Assembly (NCBI RefSeq): GCF_020165985.1
Contig: NZ_JAIUKZ010000015.1
Location: forward strand, 1 to 64,000
Length of the DNA: 64,000 nucleotides
Source of the DNA: Bacillus sp. RAR_GA_16
Lineage (GTDB): Bacteria > Bacillota > Bacilli > Bacillales > Guptibacillaceae
Direction: 5' to 3'
Each line of letters begins with the position of its first letter. The stretch's first letter is position 1. Below are positions 8,033 to 16,703 of the stretch, one piece after another. A model generated the notes under the pieces. The model was not told the DNA's origin. It did not search any database and saw only the letters and a program-made list of their open reading frames with translations. The translations under genes and the position numbers were made by a program.

Positions 8033-9262
8033 TTAAGAAAAAAGTTGTGGTACTTTATCAATTAGCGTTACGATCGCTAAGTAAGCGGTAATCAGGAAGA
8101 CAATACCGCCAAAAATCGTCAGCCATAGCGGATGTTTATAATCACCAACAATGGATTTCTTATAAGCCGCGACAAGAAGCGTTCCGAGTGCAACTGGCAA
8201 AATCAATCCGTTAAATGCTCCTGCAAGAATAAGTAACAGAACCGGCTTACCGATAAACGCGAAAATAATTGTTGATACAGTAATAAAACCGATTGTTACA
8301 CCAGAATGATGGCGATCCACTTTCTTCGATAACGTTCGAAGGAATGAAACGGATGTATACGCTGCACCAACGACTGACGTAATACCTGCAGCCCACAGAA
8401 CAACACCAAACATTTTATAGCCGATAGCTCCTGCTGCTTGTTGGAAAACAGAAGCGGGCGGATTAGCTGGATCTAGTGTAAATCCTGTTGCGACAACACC
8501 TAACACCGCTAGGAATAAAAAGACGCGCATGATCGACGCAATTAAAATACCTGAAACCGAGCTTTTCGTTACCTGGTGTAAATTCTCTTTCCCTGAAATA
8601 CCCGCATCAAGTAAACGGTGCCCACCAGCAAACGTAATGTAGCCACCTACTGTTCCACCTACGAGTGTAATAATCGCAAAAACATCAATTTTATCTGGAG
8701 CGAAGGTATGAACAATCGCATCGCCAACTGGTGGATTACTTTGAAATGCAACGTACAAGGTTAGTAAAATCATAATTCCACCAAGGATTCGTGCGATTTT
8801 ATCCATCGCTACCCCTGCTTCTTTCGAAAGGAAAATCCCGATCGTAATGACTCCAGTAATCACTGCGCCAATTCGTGGATCAATGCCGAACAGTACGTTC
8901 ATCCCAAGTCCAGCCCCACCGACGTTTCCGATATTAAAAGCTAGTCCACCAAGTGCTACTGCGAATGCGAGAAAATATCCAAGTCCAGGGACAACCATGT
9001 TCGCGATGTCCTGTCCTTTTCGCTTAGAGACGGCGATAATTCGCCAAATATTCGCTTGAACCCCGATATCTAAAATAATTGACATTAAAATCACAAATCC
9101 AAAGCTAGCGAGTAACTGCTCTGTAAAGACAGCCGTTTGTGTTAAAAAGCCTGGCCCGATAGCCGATGAGCCCATTAAGAAGGCAGCACCGAGGATAACG
9201 CCCCACTTGCTTTTCGTTTGGCCGCTCTCTAACTCAGTTGGTTTTTGCTTTTCAATACCCAT
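8033..9262 (-). CDS. ycsG: NRAMP-family transporter, YcsG-like
   Basis: A 409-residue polytopic membrane protein of the NRAMP/divalent cation transporter family with about eleven hydrophobic segments. It matches the YcsG type found beside pxpA in Bacillus subtilis. Because it always travels with oxoprolinase genes, it may import the substrate rather than a metal; this is inference. Near the N-terminus it reads LMGSSAIGPGFLTQTAVFTE, the position of the metal-binding DPGN motif of true NRAMPs, which is not present in that form. The ATG at 9262 has AGGGGG 6 bases upstream and is preferred over the TTG at 9265. It is the first gene of the seven-gene operon. Confidence 0.88.
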   Translation of the reverse strand: MGIEKQKPTELESGQTKSKWGVILGAAFLMGSSAIGPGFLTQTAVFTEQLLASFGFVILMSIILDIGVQANIWRIIAVSKRKGQDIANMVVPGLGYFLAFAVALGGLAFNIGNVGGAGLGMNVLFGIDPRIGAVITGVITIGIFLSKEAGVAMDKIARILGGIMILLTLYVAFQSNPPVGDAIVHTFAPDKIDVFAIITLVGGTVGGYITFAGGHRLLDAGISGKENLHQVTKSSVSGILIASIMRVFLFLAVLGVVATGFTLDPANPPASVFQQAAGAIGYKMFGVVLWAAGITSVVGAAYTSVSFLRTLSKKVDRHHSGVTIGFITVSTIIFAFIGKPVLLLILAGAFNGLILPVALGTLLVAAYKKSIVGDYKHPLWLTIFGGIVFLITAYLAIVTLIDKVPQLFS

Positions 9263-9284
9263 CAAAATCCCCCTTTTTCTATAT

Positions 9285-9305
9285 GATTCATTCTTAAGAT
9301 GAATC
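9285..9305. promoter_or_regulatory. inverted repeat in the ycsG leader, possible operator
   Basis: GATTCA and TGAATC flank a TCTTAAGA core about 25 bases upstream of the ycsG start, in the 135-base gap before the operon. Its position suits an operator for the pxp/acc operon. I found neither a sigma-54 promoter nor a convincing -35/-10 pair here. Confidence 0.35.
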
Positions 9306-9370
9306 GATGCGTTTTTCTCTTATCTCTACAATATCACGTAATTTTCAGATAATTTTATAAGATTCCGCAC

Positions 9371-9393
9371 AAAAAAACCGCCCATTTCGGGCG
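9371..9393 (-). terminator. terminator of the two-component operon
   Basis: CGCCC and GGGCG pair around a 5-base loop and are followed on the minus strand by seven T. It lies 8 bases after the stop of the response regulator gene and separates that operon from the pxp/acc operon. Confidence 0.8.
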
Positions 9394-9400
9394 ATTTCGC

Positions 9401-10777
9401 TCATGTTATCTCATATTTATCAATTCGACGCTGAAGCGCATAGCGGCTCATCCCTAGAAGCTTACTTGCCTGGGTAATATTCCACTTCGCTTCTTGAATG
9501 GCTTTTTCGATGTATTTCTTTTCGATCGCCTCAATGTGATCCTCTAATGAAAATTGATCATCAAAGACCACGTCATCAACAGATTTCGATCCTTCTACGT
9601 GACCTTCCACAGGATTCAAGAAATCAAAGTGGTAAGCCGCAAGCTCTTTTTCCTGATGTAGAATAGCGATTCGTTCGATTGTGTTTTTCAGCTCCCTCAC
9701 ATTTCCGGGCCAGTCATAACTCACTAAGCGTTTTTTCGCATCAGCACGTAACGCAGGCTTTTCCTTCCTCATCTGCTGACAGAATTCATAGAGAAAATGT
9801 TCTGTTAGCATGATAATGTCATCGCCTCGTTCACGTAAAGGTGTTAACTTGACCGGGACAACATTTAGGCGATAGTACAGGTCAGATCGAAATGTCTTCT
9901 CTTGAATCATTTCCTCGAGCGAGCGATTGGTTGCGGCAATGACGCGCACATCGATCTCAATATCATGCACGCTGCCAAGACGCTTGATCTTTTTATCTTC
10001 AAGAAAACGTAGCAGCTTAACTTGAATATCGAGCGAAAGATCTCCTATTTCATCTAGAAACAACGTCCCTCCATCTGCCCACTCCATTAAGCCAACTTTC
10101 GGATTCGCTTGCTCCGTCGCATTATTTTTTTCTCGACCGAAAAGCTCAATTTCAATTGAGTCCGCTGGAATGCTAGCGCAGTTCACGGCGACAAACGGTC
10201 CTTCGTGACGCTTACTTTGCTGATGAATGCTTCTAGCCACAAGTTCCTTGCCGGTGCCTGTTTCACCACGAACTAAAACCGTTGTATTATTACTTTCTGA
10301 GATTAAGGAAATTTTATCTTTTAACTCATGCATTTGCTTACTTTCACCGATCATCTGAACAAGTTTCGTCCGACGCTCTTCCTCTCGGTAGCGCTCAACT
10401 TCCTTCTCAAGATGGTGCTGTTTAATCCATTTTTGAAGGATGATCTTTAGTTCTTCTAACTCAAAAGGCTTCGTTAAATAATCAAAAGCGCCTTCTTTAA
10501 TCGAGCGAACGGCCGTTTTCGCATCGCCATAGGCTGTTAACATCATCACGGCCATCTCTGGATAGCGTTCTTTGAATTCATGGAGCGAATCAAGCCCGTT
10601 TCCATCAGGAAGGCGAATATCCAATAGAAGGACATGCGGACTAAATTCATCAAGCATGTGCCACCCCTCTTCAAGCGTTGCCGCCGCTCTCACATCGTAC
10701 CCTTCGTCTTCTAGAAACATTTGGAGCGTGAGACGAAGCGTCGTTTCATCATCAATAATGCTTACTTTCACAGCCAT
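9401..10777 (-). CDS. NtrC-family response regulator lacking the GAFTGA loop
   Basis: A 458-residue response regulator. Residues 1-120 are a receiver domain with phosphoacceptor Asp53 (LLDIRLPDG) and Lys103. Residues 145-380 are an AAA+ domain with Walker A GETGTGKE near 171 and Walker B GGTLFLDEIGD near 236. The C-terminus carries a Fis-type helix-turn-helix (ITQASKLLGMSRYALQRRI). The loop that touches sigma-54, normally GAFTGA after ELFGxEK, reads NNATEQ (residues 218-223), so it probably cannot open sigma-54 promoters and may work with the main sigma factor or as a repressor. It starts one base after the kinase stop and is the last gene of the symporter/kinase/regulator operon. Confidence 0.9.
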   Translation of the reverse strand: MAVKVSIIDDETTLRLTLQMFLEDEGYDVRAAATLEEGWHMLDEFSPHVLLLDIRLPDGNGLDSLHEFKERYPEMAVMMLTAYGDAKTAVRSIKEGAFDYLTKPFELEELKIILQKWIKQHHLEKEVERYREEERRTKLVQMIGESKQMHELKDKISLISESNNTTVLVRGETGTGKELVARSIHQQSKRHEGPFVAVNCASIPADSIEIELFGREKNNATEQANPKVGLMEWADGGTLFLDEIGDLSLDIQVKLLRFLEDKKIKRLGSVHDIEIDVRVIAATNRSLEEMIQEKTFRSDLYYRLNVVPVKLTPLRERGDDIIMLTEHFLYEFCQQMRKEKPALRADAKKRLVSYDWPGNVRELKNTIERIAILHQEKELAAYHFDFLNPVEGHVEGSKSVDDVVFDDQFSLEDHIEAIEKKYIEKAIQEAKWNITQASKLLGMSRYALQRRIDKYEIT

Positions 10778-12463
10778 TTATTTCTCCTCCCTTCCCGTTG
10801 GAAACGTAATTGAAAACTCCGTCCCTTTTCCACGTATACTCTTTACATCAATTTCCCCATTGTTTTGAACGACTAGCTGGTGAACGATGGATAGCCCAAG
10901 GCCCGTTCCTTCTGCACGCGTTGTATAAAATGGATCAAAAATTTTCTCCATAACGGTATCCTCCATTCCAACACCTGTGTCAGCTATCATAATCGTCACG
11001 TCACTTTCTCGTTGAAAACTTGATAGAATCAGTTCGCCCCCATCTGGCATCGCGTTCATCCCATTTAAGATAAGGTTTAAAAGAATCTGGCGGAGATGAT
11101 CACGATCAACAAATATTTCTGTATCGTTTTCGAAATGATGAAGAACGACTTTCTTTTCATCCGCGATTGTTTTCATGAGCAAAACGAGAGAATGGAGCGT
11201 TTCATCTACTTTTAACAAAGAAGGATTCGTTTCCATTGGCCTTGAAAACTGCAGAATATTTGTGATGATCTTATTGACACGATCAATGTCCAAAAGCATA
11301 TTTTCCGTTAAGATCAGCTGATCCTTCGTTAGCTCGAGCCTTCGCGTTAATAATTCCGTCGTCGTTTTAATACCCGCAAGTGGGTTACGAATTTCATGGG
11401 CAATGCCAGAGGCCATCTCACCTAATGAAGCAAGTCGAGACATTCGTTCCACGCGCTGCTCTAATTTTCGACGATGCGTGATGTCTTCAAATGTAATAAT
11501 CGAACGCTGCTTTTCTGATGTTCCGAGTACTTTATAGCTCACCGCATAGAAAACTTTCTCTTCCTTCCGCTTATGATCCCAAATTTCCTCACTTCTTCTT
11601 TTCGTTTCATGAATCGTGAGCTTGCCAAGCCGTTCCTTTAAAAGCGGATCTTCGTTCATCATCGTCTGAGCCGCTTCATTATAAACAGAATCAGCGCCTT
11701 CAATCACAAGCACCATACCTACATGAACACTATTTAAAATCGTTTCATTCAACTTCTTAATTTTATCGATTTGCGCGTTCCGTTCATCAAGCGTTTCAAC
11801 CATATCTTTCAACGACGATGACAAAACCCCAATCTCATCTTTTCGGTTATCGTTCATCTCCATGCCTTTTGTTCTCTCGCCTAGCGCGATTCGCTTACAA
11901 AAAGCGGCTAAATTCTTAATTGGCTTTGAAAGATGATAAGCAAGAATAATCGTAAATTGAACCGCAATTACCCCAGTAAAAATGCTGATGAGAAGGGTGT
12001 ATTTTTGAATATTAGGAAGTGAACCTGAATAAAAGGAAAAAGACATCGGCTGGTAAAGCGTCCAATTCCACTGCTCGATTTGTTCTGTGAGCACTGTGTT
12101 TTCGGTAAAAAAACTCGTTTTCGCTTCGCCATTGTACCAATCAAGTTCACTTGCTTGAACAACTTCTCCTTCAGAGGAAAGGGTGCCATCTGCTTCTTCT
12201 ACGTACAGACCTTTCGTTTCATTGATCATGATTTTGATCAGCGATTTGGCTTCTTCTTCGTCCATCTCTCCGCTTTTCACACGATCATCAAGCTTCGCGG
12301 CATACCGACCAAGACTCGTTAAGTGTTCTTGAGCTGTCGCCTGCTTTAACTGTTTTTCAGACTGGTAGCTTGACCACATCGAGACGGCACCAATAATAAA
12401 AATAGGTACAAGCACGATAATTAGAAAGGGTACTAATATTTTTCGTTCAATAGAGTGACGCAT
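10778..12463 (-). CDS. membrane sensor histidine kinase
   Basis: A 561-residue histidine kinase, partner of the adjacent NtrC-type regulator. It has a membrane segment at residues 9-30, an extracellular region of about 120 residues, a second membrane segment at 155-176, a HAMP-like linker to about 230, a PAS-like region at about 240-330, the phosphoacceptor His356 in ASGIAHEIRNPLAG, and an ATPase domain with DTGVGM and GTGLGLSIV. The stimulus is unknown. Its start overlaps the end of the symporter gene by 17 bases, suggesting that it senses the transported solute or works with the transporter. Confidence 0.9.
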   Translation of the reverse strand: MRHSIERKILVPFLIIVLVPIFIIGAVSMWSSYQSEKQLKQATAQEHLTSLGRYAAKLDDRVKSGEMDEEEAKSLIKIMINETKGLYVEEADGTLSSEGEVVQASELDWYNGEAKTSFFTENTVLTEQIEQWNWTLYQPMSFSFYSGSLPNIQKYTLLISIFTGVIAVQFTIILAYHLSKPIKNLAAFCKRIALGERTKGMEMNDNRKDEIGVLSSSLKDMVETLDERNAQIDKIKKLNETILNSVHVGMVLVIEGADSVYNEAAQTMMNEDPLLKERLGKLTIHETKRRSEEIWDHKRKEEKVFYAVSYKVLGTSEKQRSIITFEDITHRRKLEQRVERMSRLASLGEMASGIAHEIRNPLAGIKTTTELLTRRLELTKDQLILTENMLLDIDRVNKIITNILQFSRPMETNPSLLKVDETLHSLVLLMKTIADEKKVVLHHFENDTEIFVDRDHLRQILLNLILNGMNAMPDGGELILSSFQRESDVTIMIADTGVGMEDTVMEKIFDPFYTTRAEGTGLGLSIVHQLVVQNNGEIDVKSIRGKGTEFSITFPTGREEK

Positions 12464-13871
12464 CTGATTGCCCCCTTCCTTTTAGAAAGAAAAGAACGCC
12501 TGCTACCACAAGTGAAGGGAGAACGGGATGAAAGACTGACTGCAGCTCATTCGGAATAAGAAGAAAAGCCAGTACATACGTGATCACTCCTCCGAAAGTA
12601 GAAAGAAGTGCATGACGATGACGGACGTTCGTATATAGACCTCCATATAGCGGAAAGAACAACGACACCGCAATAATCCCCCAAATGTGACCACTAAATT
12701 GGACAATTCCCTGAGGTGGTGTAAAGGCAATCACAAGAGAAAAGGTAGCAAAGATAAAGATCATCCATCGCGTCCAGGAAATCACCTTGAGATCAACGGC
12801 TTTCTTTTTCCGAATAGGAAGCGTGATATCATAGACAAAGCTCGTGGCCATGATCAACAGCTGCGAATTTGCTGTTGAAATCGCAGCTGCGACAACGCTA
12901 ATTAACAGCACCCCTTTTAACGGTGTTTCGAGTAGGTAAGTAATAATGAACGGATAAATTTCATCTGTACTCGTGAATGGAACGCTAGGATCAAGCGCGC
13001 GAGATCCAATACCAATTACGAAAATTGAAAAATAGATGAGAACAAGAAAAAACGTACTGGTGACCACCATTTTTAGCGCCACTTGTTTCGAGCGAGCGGA
13101 AAGAATACGAACAGCATATTGCGGGTTCGCCGCAACGCCAAGTCCGAGCGAAAAGAACGCACTTAACAACGTCCAGAACGATAAGCCGCCTTCAGGAAAA
13201 AGCGATAAATAAGTGGTGGATCCATTTTTGTCTAAAGCTGAAAGTCCACTCACAATTTCCCCAAGACCTCCAATTTCTCCAACAATAAAGACGGCACCTA
13301 GAATGGTTCCAAAGAGAATTAAACAAAAGTGAAAAATATCAGTTCGCGCCACAGAGTGAAGGCCACCAAACGTCGTATAGAGAACAAAAAGATAGATTAA
13401 AAACACACTTACCGTATAAGGAATTTCAAGCATCTGGCTAACCACAATCCCAAATCCTCGAATTTGGATCACAACATAGAGAAGGTAGCTCACGCTCAAA
13501 ATGATACCGACCCAAATTTGAAGAAAACTTGAATCATAGCGCACGAGAAAAAATTCCGGAACGGTGACCACGTTATATGTATAAAGTTTGGAGGCTAGAA
13601 AAAACAGCCCTATAATGCCAAGTAACCATGCGATGGCCGTCGTCCATATCACAGAGACCCCACCCTCATAAATCAATCCTGGCAACCCAAGTAAAGAGGC
13701 TGCACTAAACCAGGTTGCACAGAAGGAAGCCACGCTTGGAAACAAAGGAAGATTTCTTCCCGCTAGAAAATATCCCTTCAATTCATCCGTCTTATCAAAC
13801 CCATGCTTTCCTAAAATAAGAATGGCAATGGTATAAATGAGGAAAACGCTTAAATATAATAGTTCATCCAT
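12447..13871 (-). CDS. sodium/solute symporter (SSS family)
   Basis: A 474-residue SSS-family symporter with about thirteen hydrophobic segments, taking up a small solute with sodium. Family signs are KGYFLAGRNLPLFPSVASFCATWFSAASLLG near residue 32 and LGVAANPQYAVRILSAR in the middle. The frame opens at 13907, but AGGGGAG lies 5 bases before the ATG at 13871. It is the first gene of an operon with the sensor kinase and regulator. The solute is unknown; the neighbouring oxoprolinase operon makes an oxoproline or dicarboxylate substrate a reasonable guess, no more. Confidence 0.87.
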   Translation of the reverse strand: MDELLYLSVFLIYTIAILILGKHGFDKTDELKGYFLAGRNLPLFPSVASFCATWFSAASLLGLPGLIYEGGVSVIWTTAIAWLLGIIGLFFLASKLYTYNVVTVPEFFLVRYDSSFLQIWVGIILSVSYLLYVVIQIRGFGIVVSQMLEIPYTVSVFLIYLFVLYTTFGGLHSVARTDIFHFCLILFGTILGAVFIVGEIGGLGEIVSGLSALDKNGSTTYLSLFPEGGLSFWTLLSAFFSLGLGVAANPQYAVRILSARSKQVALKMVVTSTFFLVLIYFSIFVIGIGSRALDPSVPFTSTDEIYPFIITYLLETPLKGVLLISVVAAAISTANSQLLIMATSFVYDITLPIRKKKAVDLKVISWTRWMIFIFATFSLVIAFTPPQGIVQFSGHIWGIIAVSLFFPLYGGLYTNVRHRHALLSTFGGVITYVLAFLLIPNELQSVFHPVLPSLVVAGVLFFLKGRGQSDASLY

Positions 13872-13924
13872 TTCGTCTCCCCTCCCATTTCCTGTCAGTT
13901 GTATCATTCAACGTTTCAGGTTTC

Positions 13925-13972
13925 ATTATATACAAAATCACGCACCTGAACCAGAATCGGCCATACAGGTGC
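13925..13972 (-). promoter_or_regulatory. promoter region with inverted repeat before the symporter/kinase operon
   Basis: On the minus strand a perfect TATAAT (13925-13930) lies about 55 bases before the symporter start. Just upstream, where a -35 would be expected, GCACCTG and CAGGTGC form a 7-bp inverted repeat (13942-13972) with centres 24 bases apart. The -35 hexamer itself is poor, which would fit an activated promoter with the repeat as binding site for the NtrC-type regulator. That link is inference. Confidence 0.45.
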
Positions 13973-13990
13973 ATTTCTACGATAACATAA

Positions 13991-14024
13991 TAAAGTCGCT
14001 ACCCTTTATCGGATAGCGACTTTA
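13991..14024 (-). terminator. terminator after galT
   Basis: TAAAGTCGCTA pairs perfectly with TAGCGACTTTA 5 bases beyond the galT stop codon. The T tract on the minus strand is short and interrupted, so it may be only partly efficient. Confidence 0.65.
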
Positions 14025-14028
14025 TTGT

Positions 14029-15537
14029 TTAGTTCATTCGTTTCAAAAATTGTCGGAACGCCTTTTGTCCCGCTTCATCTCGTTTAAATACGCCTGCGTG
14101 TTCTAACACCGTTGAAAATCTTAATCCAATTTCATCTCTCAATACATTTTGTATCTGTTCCTTCTCCATTCCACCGTGTTGTTCAACGATTTTTTTCGCC
14201 CAGGGGACATGTTTGGCAATCCGTTCATCCTGCTGTGCCTCATCAAGCTGTTCTTTTTCGATATAAGTCGCAAGGATTTCCATTTCATCAACAAGTCTTC
14301 CTGGAAGAACGGCAAGACCCATCACTTCGATTAAACCAATGTTCTCTTTCTTAATATGGTGCACTTCCTCATGTGGATGGAAGATGCCCATCGGGTGCGC
14401 TTCGTTCGTTCTGTTATTTCGTAATACGAGATCAAGTTCAAACTGGTCATCACGTTTTCTTGCGATTGGTGTGATTGTATTATGAGGTTCGCCGTTTGAT
14501 TCGGCTATTACATCAACTTCAGCATCGCTATAATCTCGCCACAAAGTTAAAATCTCACTCGCAAGTTCAGTTAACTGCTTCCGATCCTTTCCTCGTAATC
14601 GAATGACAGACATTGGCCAATTCACGATTCCAACCGATACCTCAGCATATCGCTCGAGCTGAACTTCCTCTTGAATCTCAGCTTTCGCCATCGGAAATTC
14701 GTGATGTCCTCCCTGAAAATGATCGTGACTTAAAATCGATCCTCCAACAATCGGAAGGTCTGCATTGCTACCGATAAAGTAATGTGGAAACTGCTCCGTA
14801 AAGTGAAGCAATCGATCAAATCCGTCTTTTGAAATGGTCATCGGGCGATGGTGTTCTGATAAAATAATCGCATGCTCATTGTAGTAAACATAAGGGGAGT
14901 ATTGCAGGTACCAATTCTCGCCTTCAAGGTTAACTGGAATAATCCGATGCTGATCGCGTGCTGGATGATCAAGTCTTCCCCCATACCCGACATTTTCCTT
15001 GCAGAGCAAACATTTTGGATAAGAAGAAGACGTATTTGCTTTCGCCGCAGCAATCGCTTTAGGATCTTTCTCAGGCTTTGAGAGATTAATCGTGATTTCA
15101 AGATCACCATATCCTGTTTCACTATACCAGTGAACGTTTTTCCTGATGCGATTCGTTCGAATGTAATCCGAATCCTTTGATAGCTGGTAGAAGAAATCAG
15201 TCGCAGCGATCGGACTGTGCTTGTAACGATCATAAAACGCACGAACAATTTCAGACGGACGCGCAACGAGGGTATTCATAATCTTTGGATCAAACAGATC
15301 GCGCTCCGTTATCGTGTTTTCTTCTATTAATCCCTCTGCCACAGCATAATCAAGCATCTTTTCAAGAATAGTCGTTGGCGTGTCGACTTGCTCTTCTGGA
15401 GGAGAAGGCAATGATTCTGTTCCATCAAGCTTAAAAAGGTGAAAAAGGGCGTTTCGAACGTAGTCAACATCATATTCTGAGATCATTTGCTTTTGCAAAC
15501 CATATTGAATCAGTCGTTCGATTTCAAGGTAGATCAT
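14029..15537 (-). CDS. galT: UDP-glucose--hexose-1-phosphate uridylyltransferase (GalT, class 2)
   Basis: A 502-residue GalT of the class found in Firmicutes, which exchanges UMP between UDP-glucose and galactose 1-phosphate in the Leloir pathway. The family appears in CLLCKENVGYGGRLDHPAR near residue 180, LSHDHFQGGHHEFPM near 270 (nucleophile region) and NTITPIARKRDDQFELDLVLRNN near 355. Its start overlaps the galK stop by four bases. It is the third gene of the alpha-galactosidase/galK/galT operon. No galE is in the window, so the epimerase must lie elsewhere. Confidence 0.94.
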   Translation of the reverse strand: MIYLEIERLIQYGLQKQMISEYDVDYVRNALFHLFKLDGTESLPSPPEEQVDTPTTILEKMLDYAVAEGLIEENTITERDLFDPKIMNTLVARPSEIVRAFYDRYKHSPIAATDFFYQLSKDSDYIRTNRIRKNVHWYSETGYGDLEITINLSKPEKDPKAIAAAKANTSSSYPKCLLCKENVGYGGRLDHPARDQHRIIPVNLEGENWYLQYSPYVYYNEHAIILSEHHRPMTISKDGFDRLLHFTEQFPHYFIGSNADLPIVGGSILSHDHFQGGHHEFPMAKAEIQEEVQLERYAEVSVGIVNWPMSVIRLRGKDRKQLTELASEILTLWRDYSDAEVDVIAESNGEPHNTITPIARKRDDQFELDLVLRNNRTNEAHPMGIFHPHEEVHHIKKENIGLIEVMGLAVLPGRLVDEMEILATYIEKEQLDEAQQDERIAKHVPWAKKIVEQHGGMEKEQIQNVLRDEIGLRFSTVLEHAGVFKRDEAGQKAFRQFLKRMN

Positions 15538-16703
15538 GCGAAGTCCTCCACTTTATGAGCACCATCGCCGATTTCAACGACGTAGAAATCTCCTTCCAGA
15601 CCGGTTTTCTTGGTGTATGTCTCGCCAACACGATCAATAAAAGACTGGATGTGATCTTTTTTCACAATACTAATCGTACATCCTCCAAAACCAGCGCCGG
15701 TCATTCTTGACCCCACGGCCCCTTCTTCCCAGGCTGCTTCTACCATCGCATCTAATTCCTTGCCCGTTACTTCATAATCATCACGCAGTGAAACGTGAGA
15801 TTCATTCATTAGCTGACCAAAAGCTTCCACATTTCCTTCATTCAGAAAATCAACTGCTTTCATTGTGCGGCGATTTTCATACACCGCATGACGAGCACGT
15901 TTCCTCGCCTCCTGATCTCGAATGACATGCTGATGAGCATCGAACTGCTCTTCCGTCACATCGCCTAACGTGTCAATTGCAAGTTCTTGCTGCAAGGCTT
16001 TTAGAGCCTCTTCGCACTGAGTCCGACGTTCATTGTATTTGGAATCAGCTAACCCTCTTCGCTTATTTGTATTCGCAATAATCAGCGCATGGCTCTCTAA
16101 CTTAATCGGCGTATGCTTATAGTGAAGTGTGTCACAGTTAAGTAAAATCGCATGATCTCTTTTCCCCATGCCAATCGCAAACTGGTCCATAATGCCACAG
16201 TTCACACCTACAAATTCATTTTCTGCTCGTTGGGATAGTTTCACCATTTCAACCATATCAACTGAAAGATTATAAAGATCTCTTAGAACAACTGACGTTA
16301 CTAGCTCAATCGATGCTGATGAAGACAACCCCGCTCCGTTTGGAATATTGCCATAGAATGCAAGATCTAGTCCGCTTGGAATCGTATAACCTGCCTTCTG
16401 AAAAAGAGCAATCACACCTTTCGGATAATTGGCCCAATCATCTTGCTCCTTATACAAAAGGGAGTCTACTGATGTTTCAATGATTCCCTGATTAGGAAAA
16501 TTCATCGAATAGAACCGGATTTTCTGATCCTCTCGCTTTCGTGCCACGGCATACGTGCCAACACTTAACGCACAAGGAAAGACATGCCCGCCATTATAAT
16601 CCGTATGTTCACCAATCAAATTCACTCGCCCCGGTGCAAAAAAGAGCACTTTTTCTCCTTCTTCTCCAAACTGTTCGTTAAATGTCTGTTTCAGTTCTTT
16701 CAT
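15534..16703 (-). CDS. galK: galactokinase
   Basis: A 389-residue galactokinase of the GHMP kinase family that makes galactose 1-phosphate from galactose and ATP. The galactose signature GRVNLIGEHTDYNGG is at residues 25-39, the ATP loop GNIPNGAGLSSSAS near 118 and the third GHMP motif GAGFGGCTIS near 340. The length is normal for bacterial GalK. It overlaps both neighbours by four bases, so translation of the three operon genes is probably coupled. Confidence 0.96.
   Translation of the reverse strand: MKELKQTFNEQFGEEGEKVLFFAPGRVNLIGEHTDYNGGHVFPCALSVGTYAVARKREDQKIRFYSMNFPNQGIIETSVDSLLYKEQDDWANYPKGVIALFQKAGYTIPSGLDLAFYGNIPNGAGLSSSASIELVTSVVLRDLYNLSVDMVEMVKLSQRAENEFVGVNCGIMDQFAIGMGKRDHAILLNCDTLHYKHTPIKLESHALIIANTNKRRGLADSKYNERRTQCEEALKALQQELAIDTLGDVTEEQFDAHQHVIRDQEARKRARHAVYENRRTMKAVDFLNEGNVEAFGQLMNESHVSLRDDYEVTGKELDAMVEAAWEEGAVGSRMTGAGFGGCTISIVKKDHIQSFIDRVGETYTKKTGLEGDFYVVEIGDGAHKVEDFA

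Noticed and set aside
9266-9400. Sigma-54 promoter before the pxp/acc operon
   Set aside because: No TGGC...TTGC pair with proper spacing is found on the minus strand.
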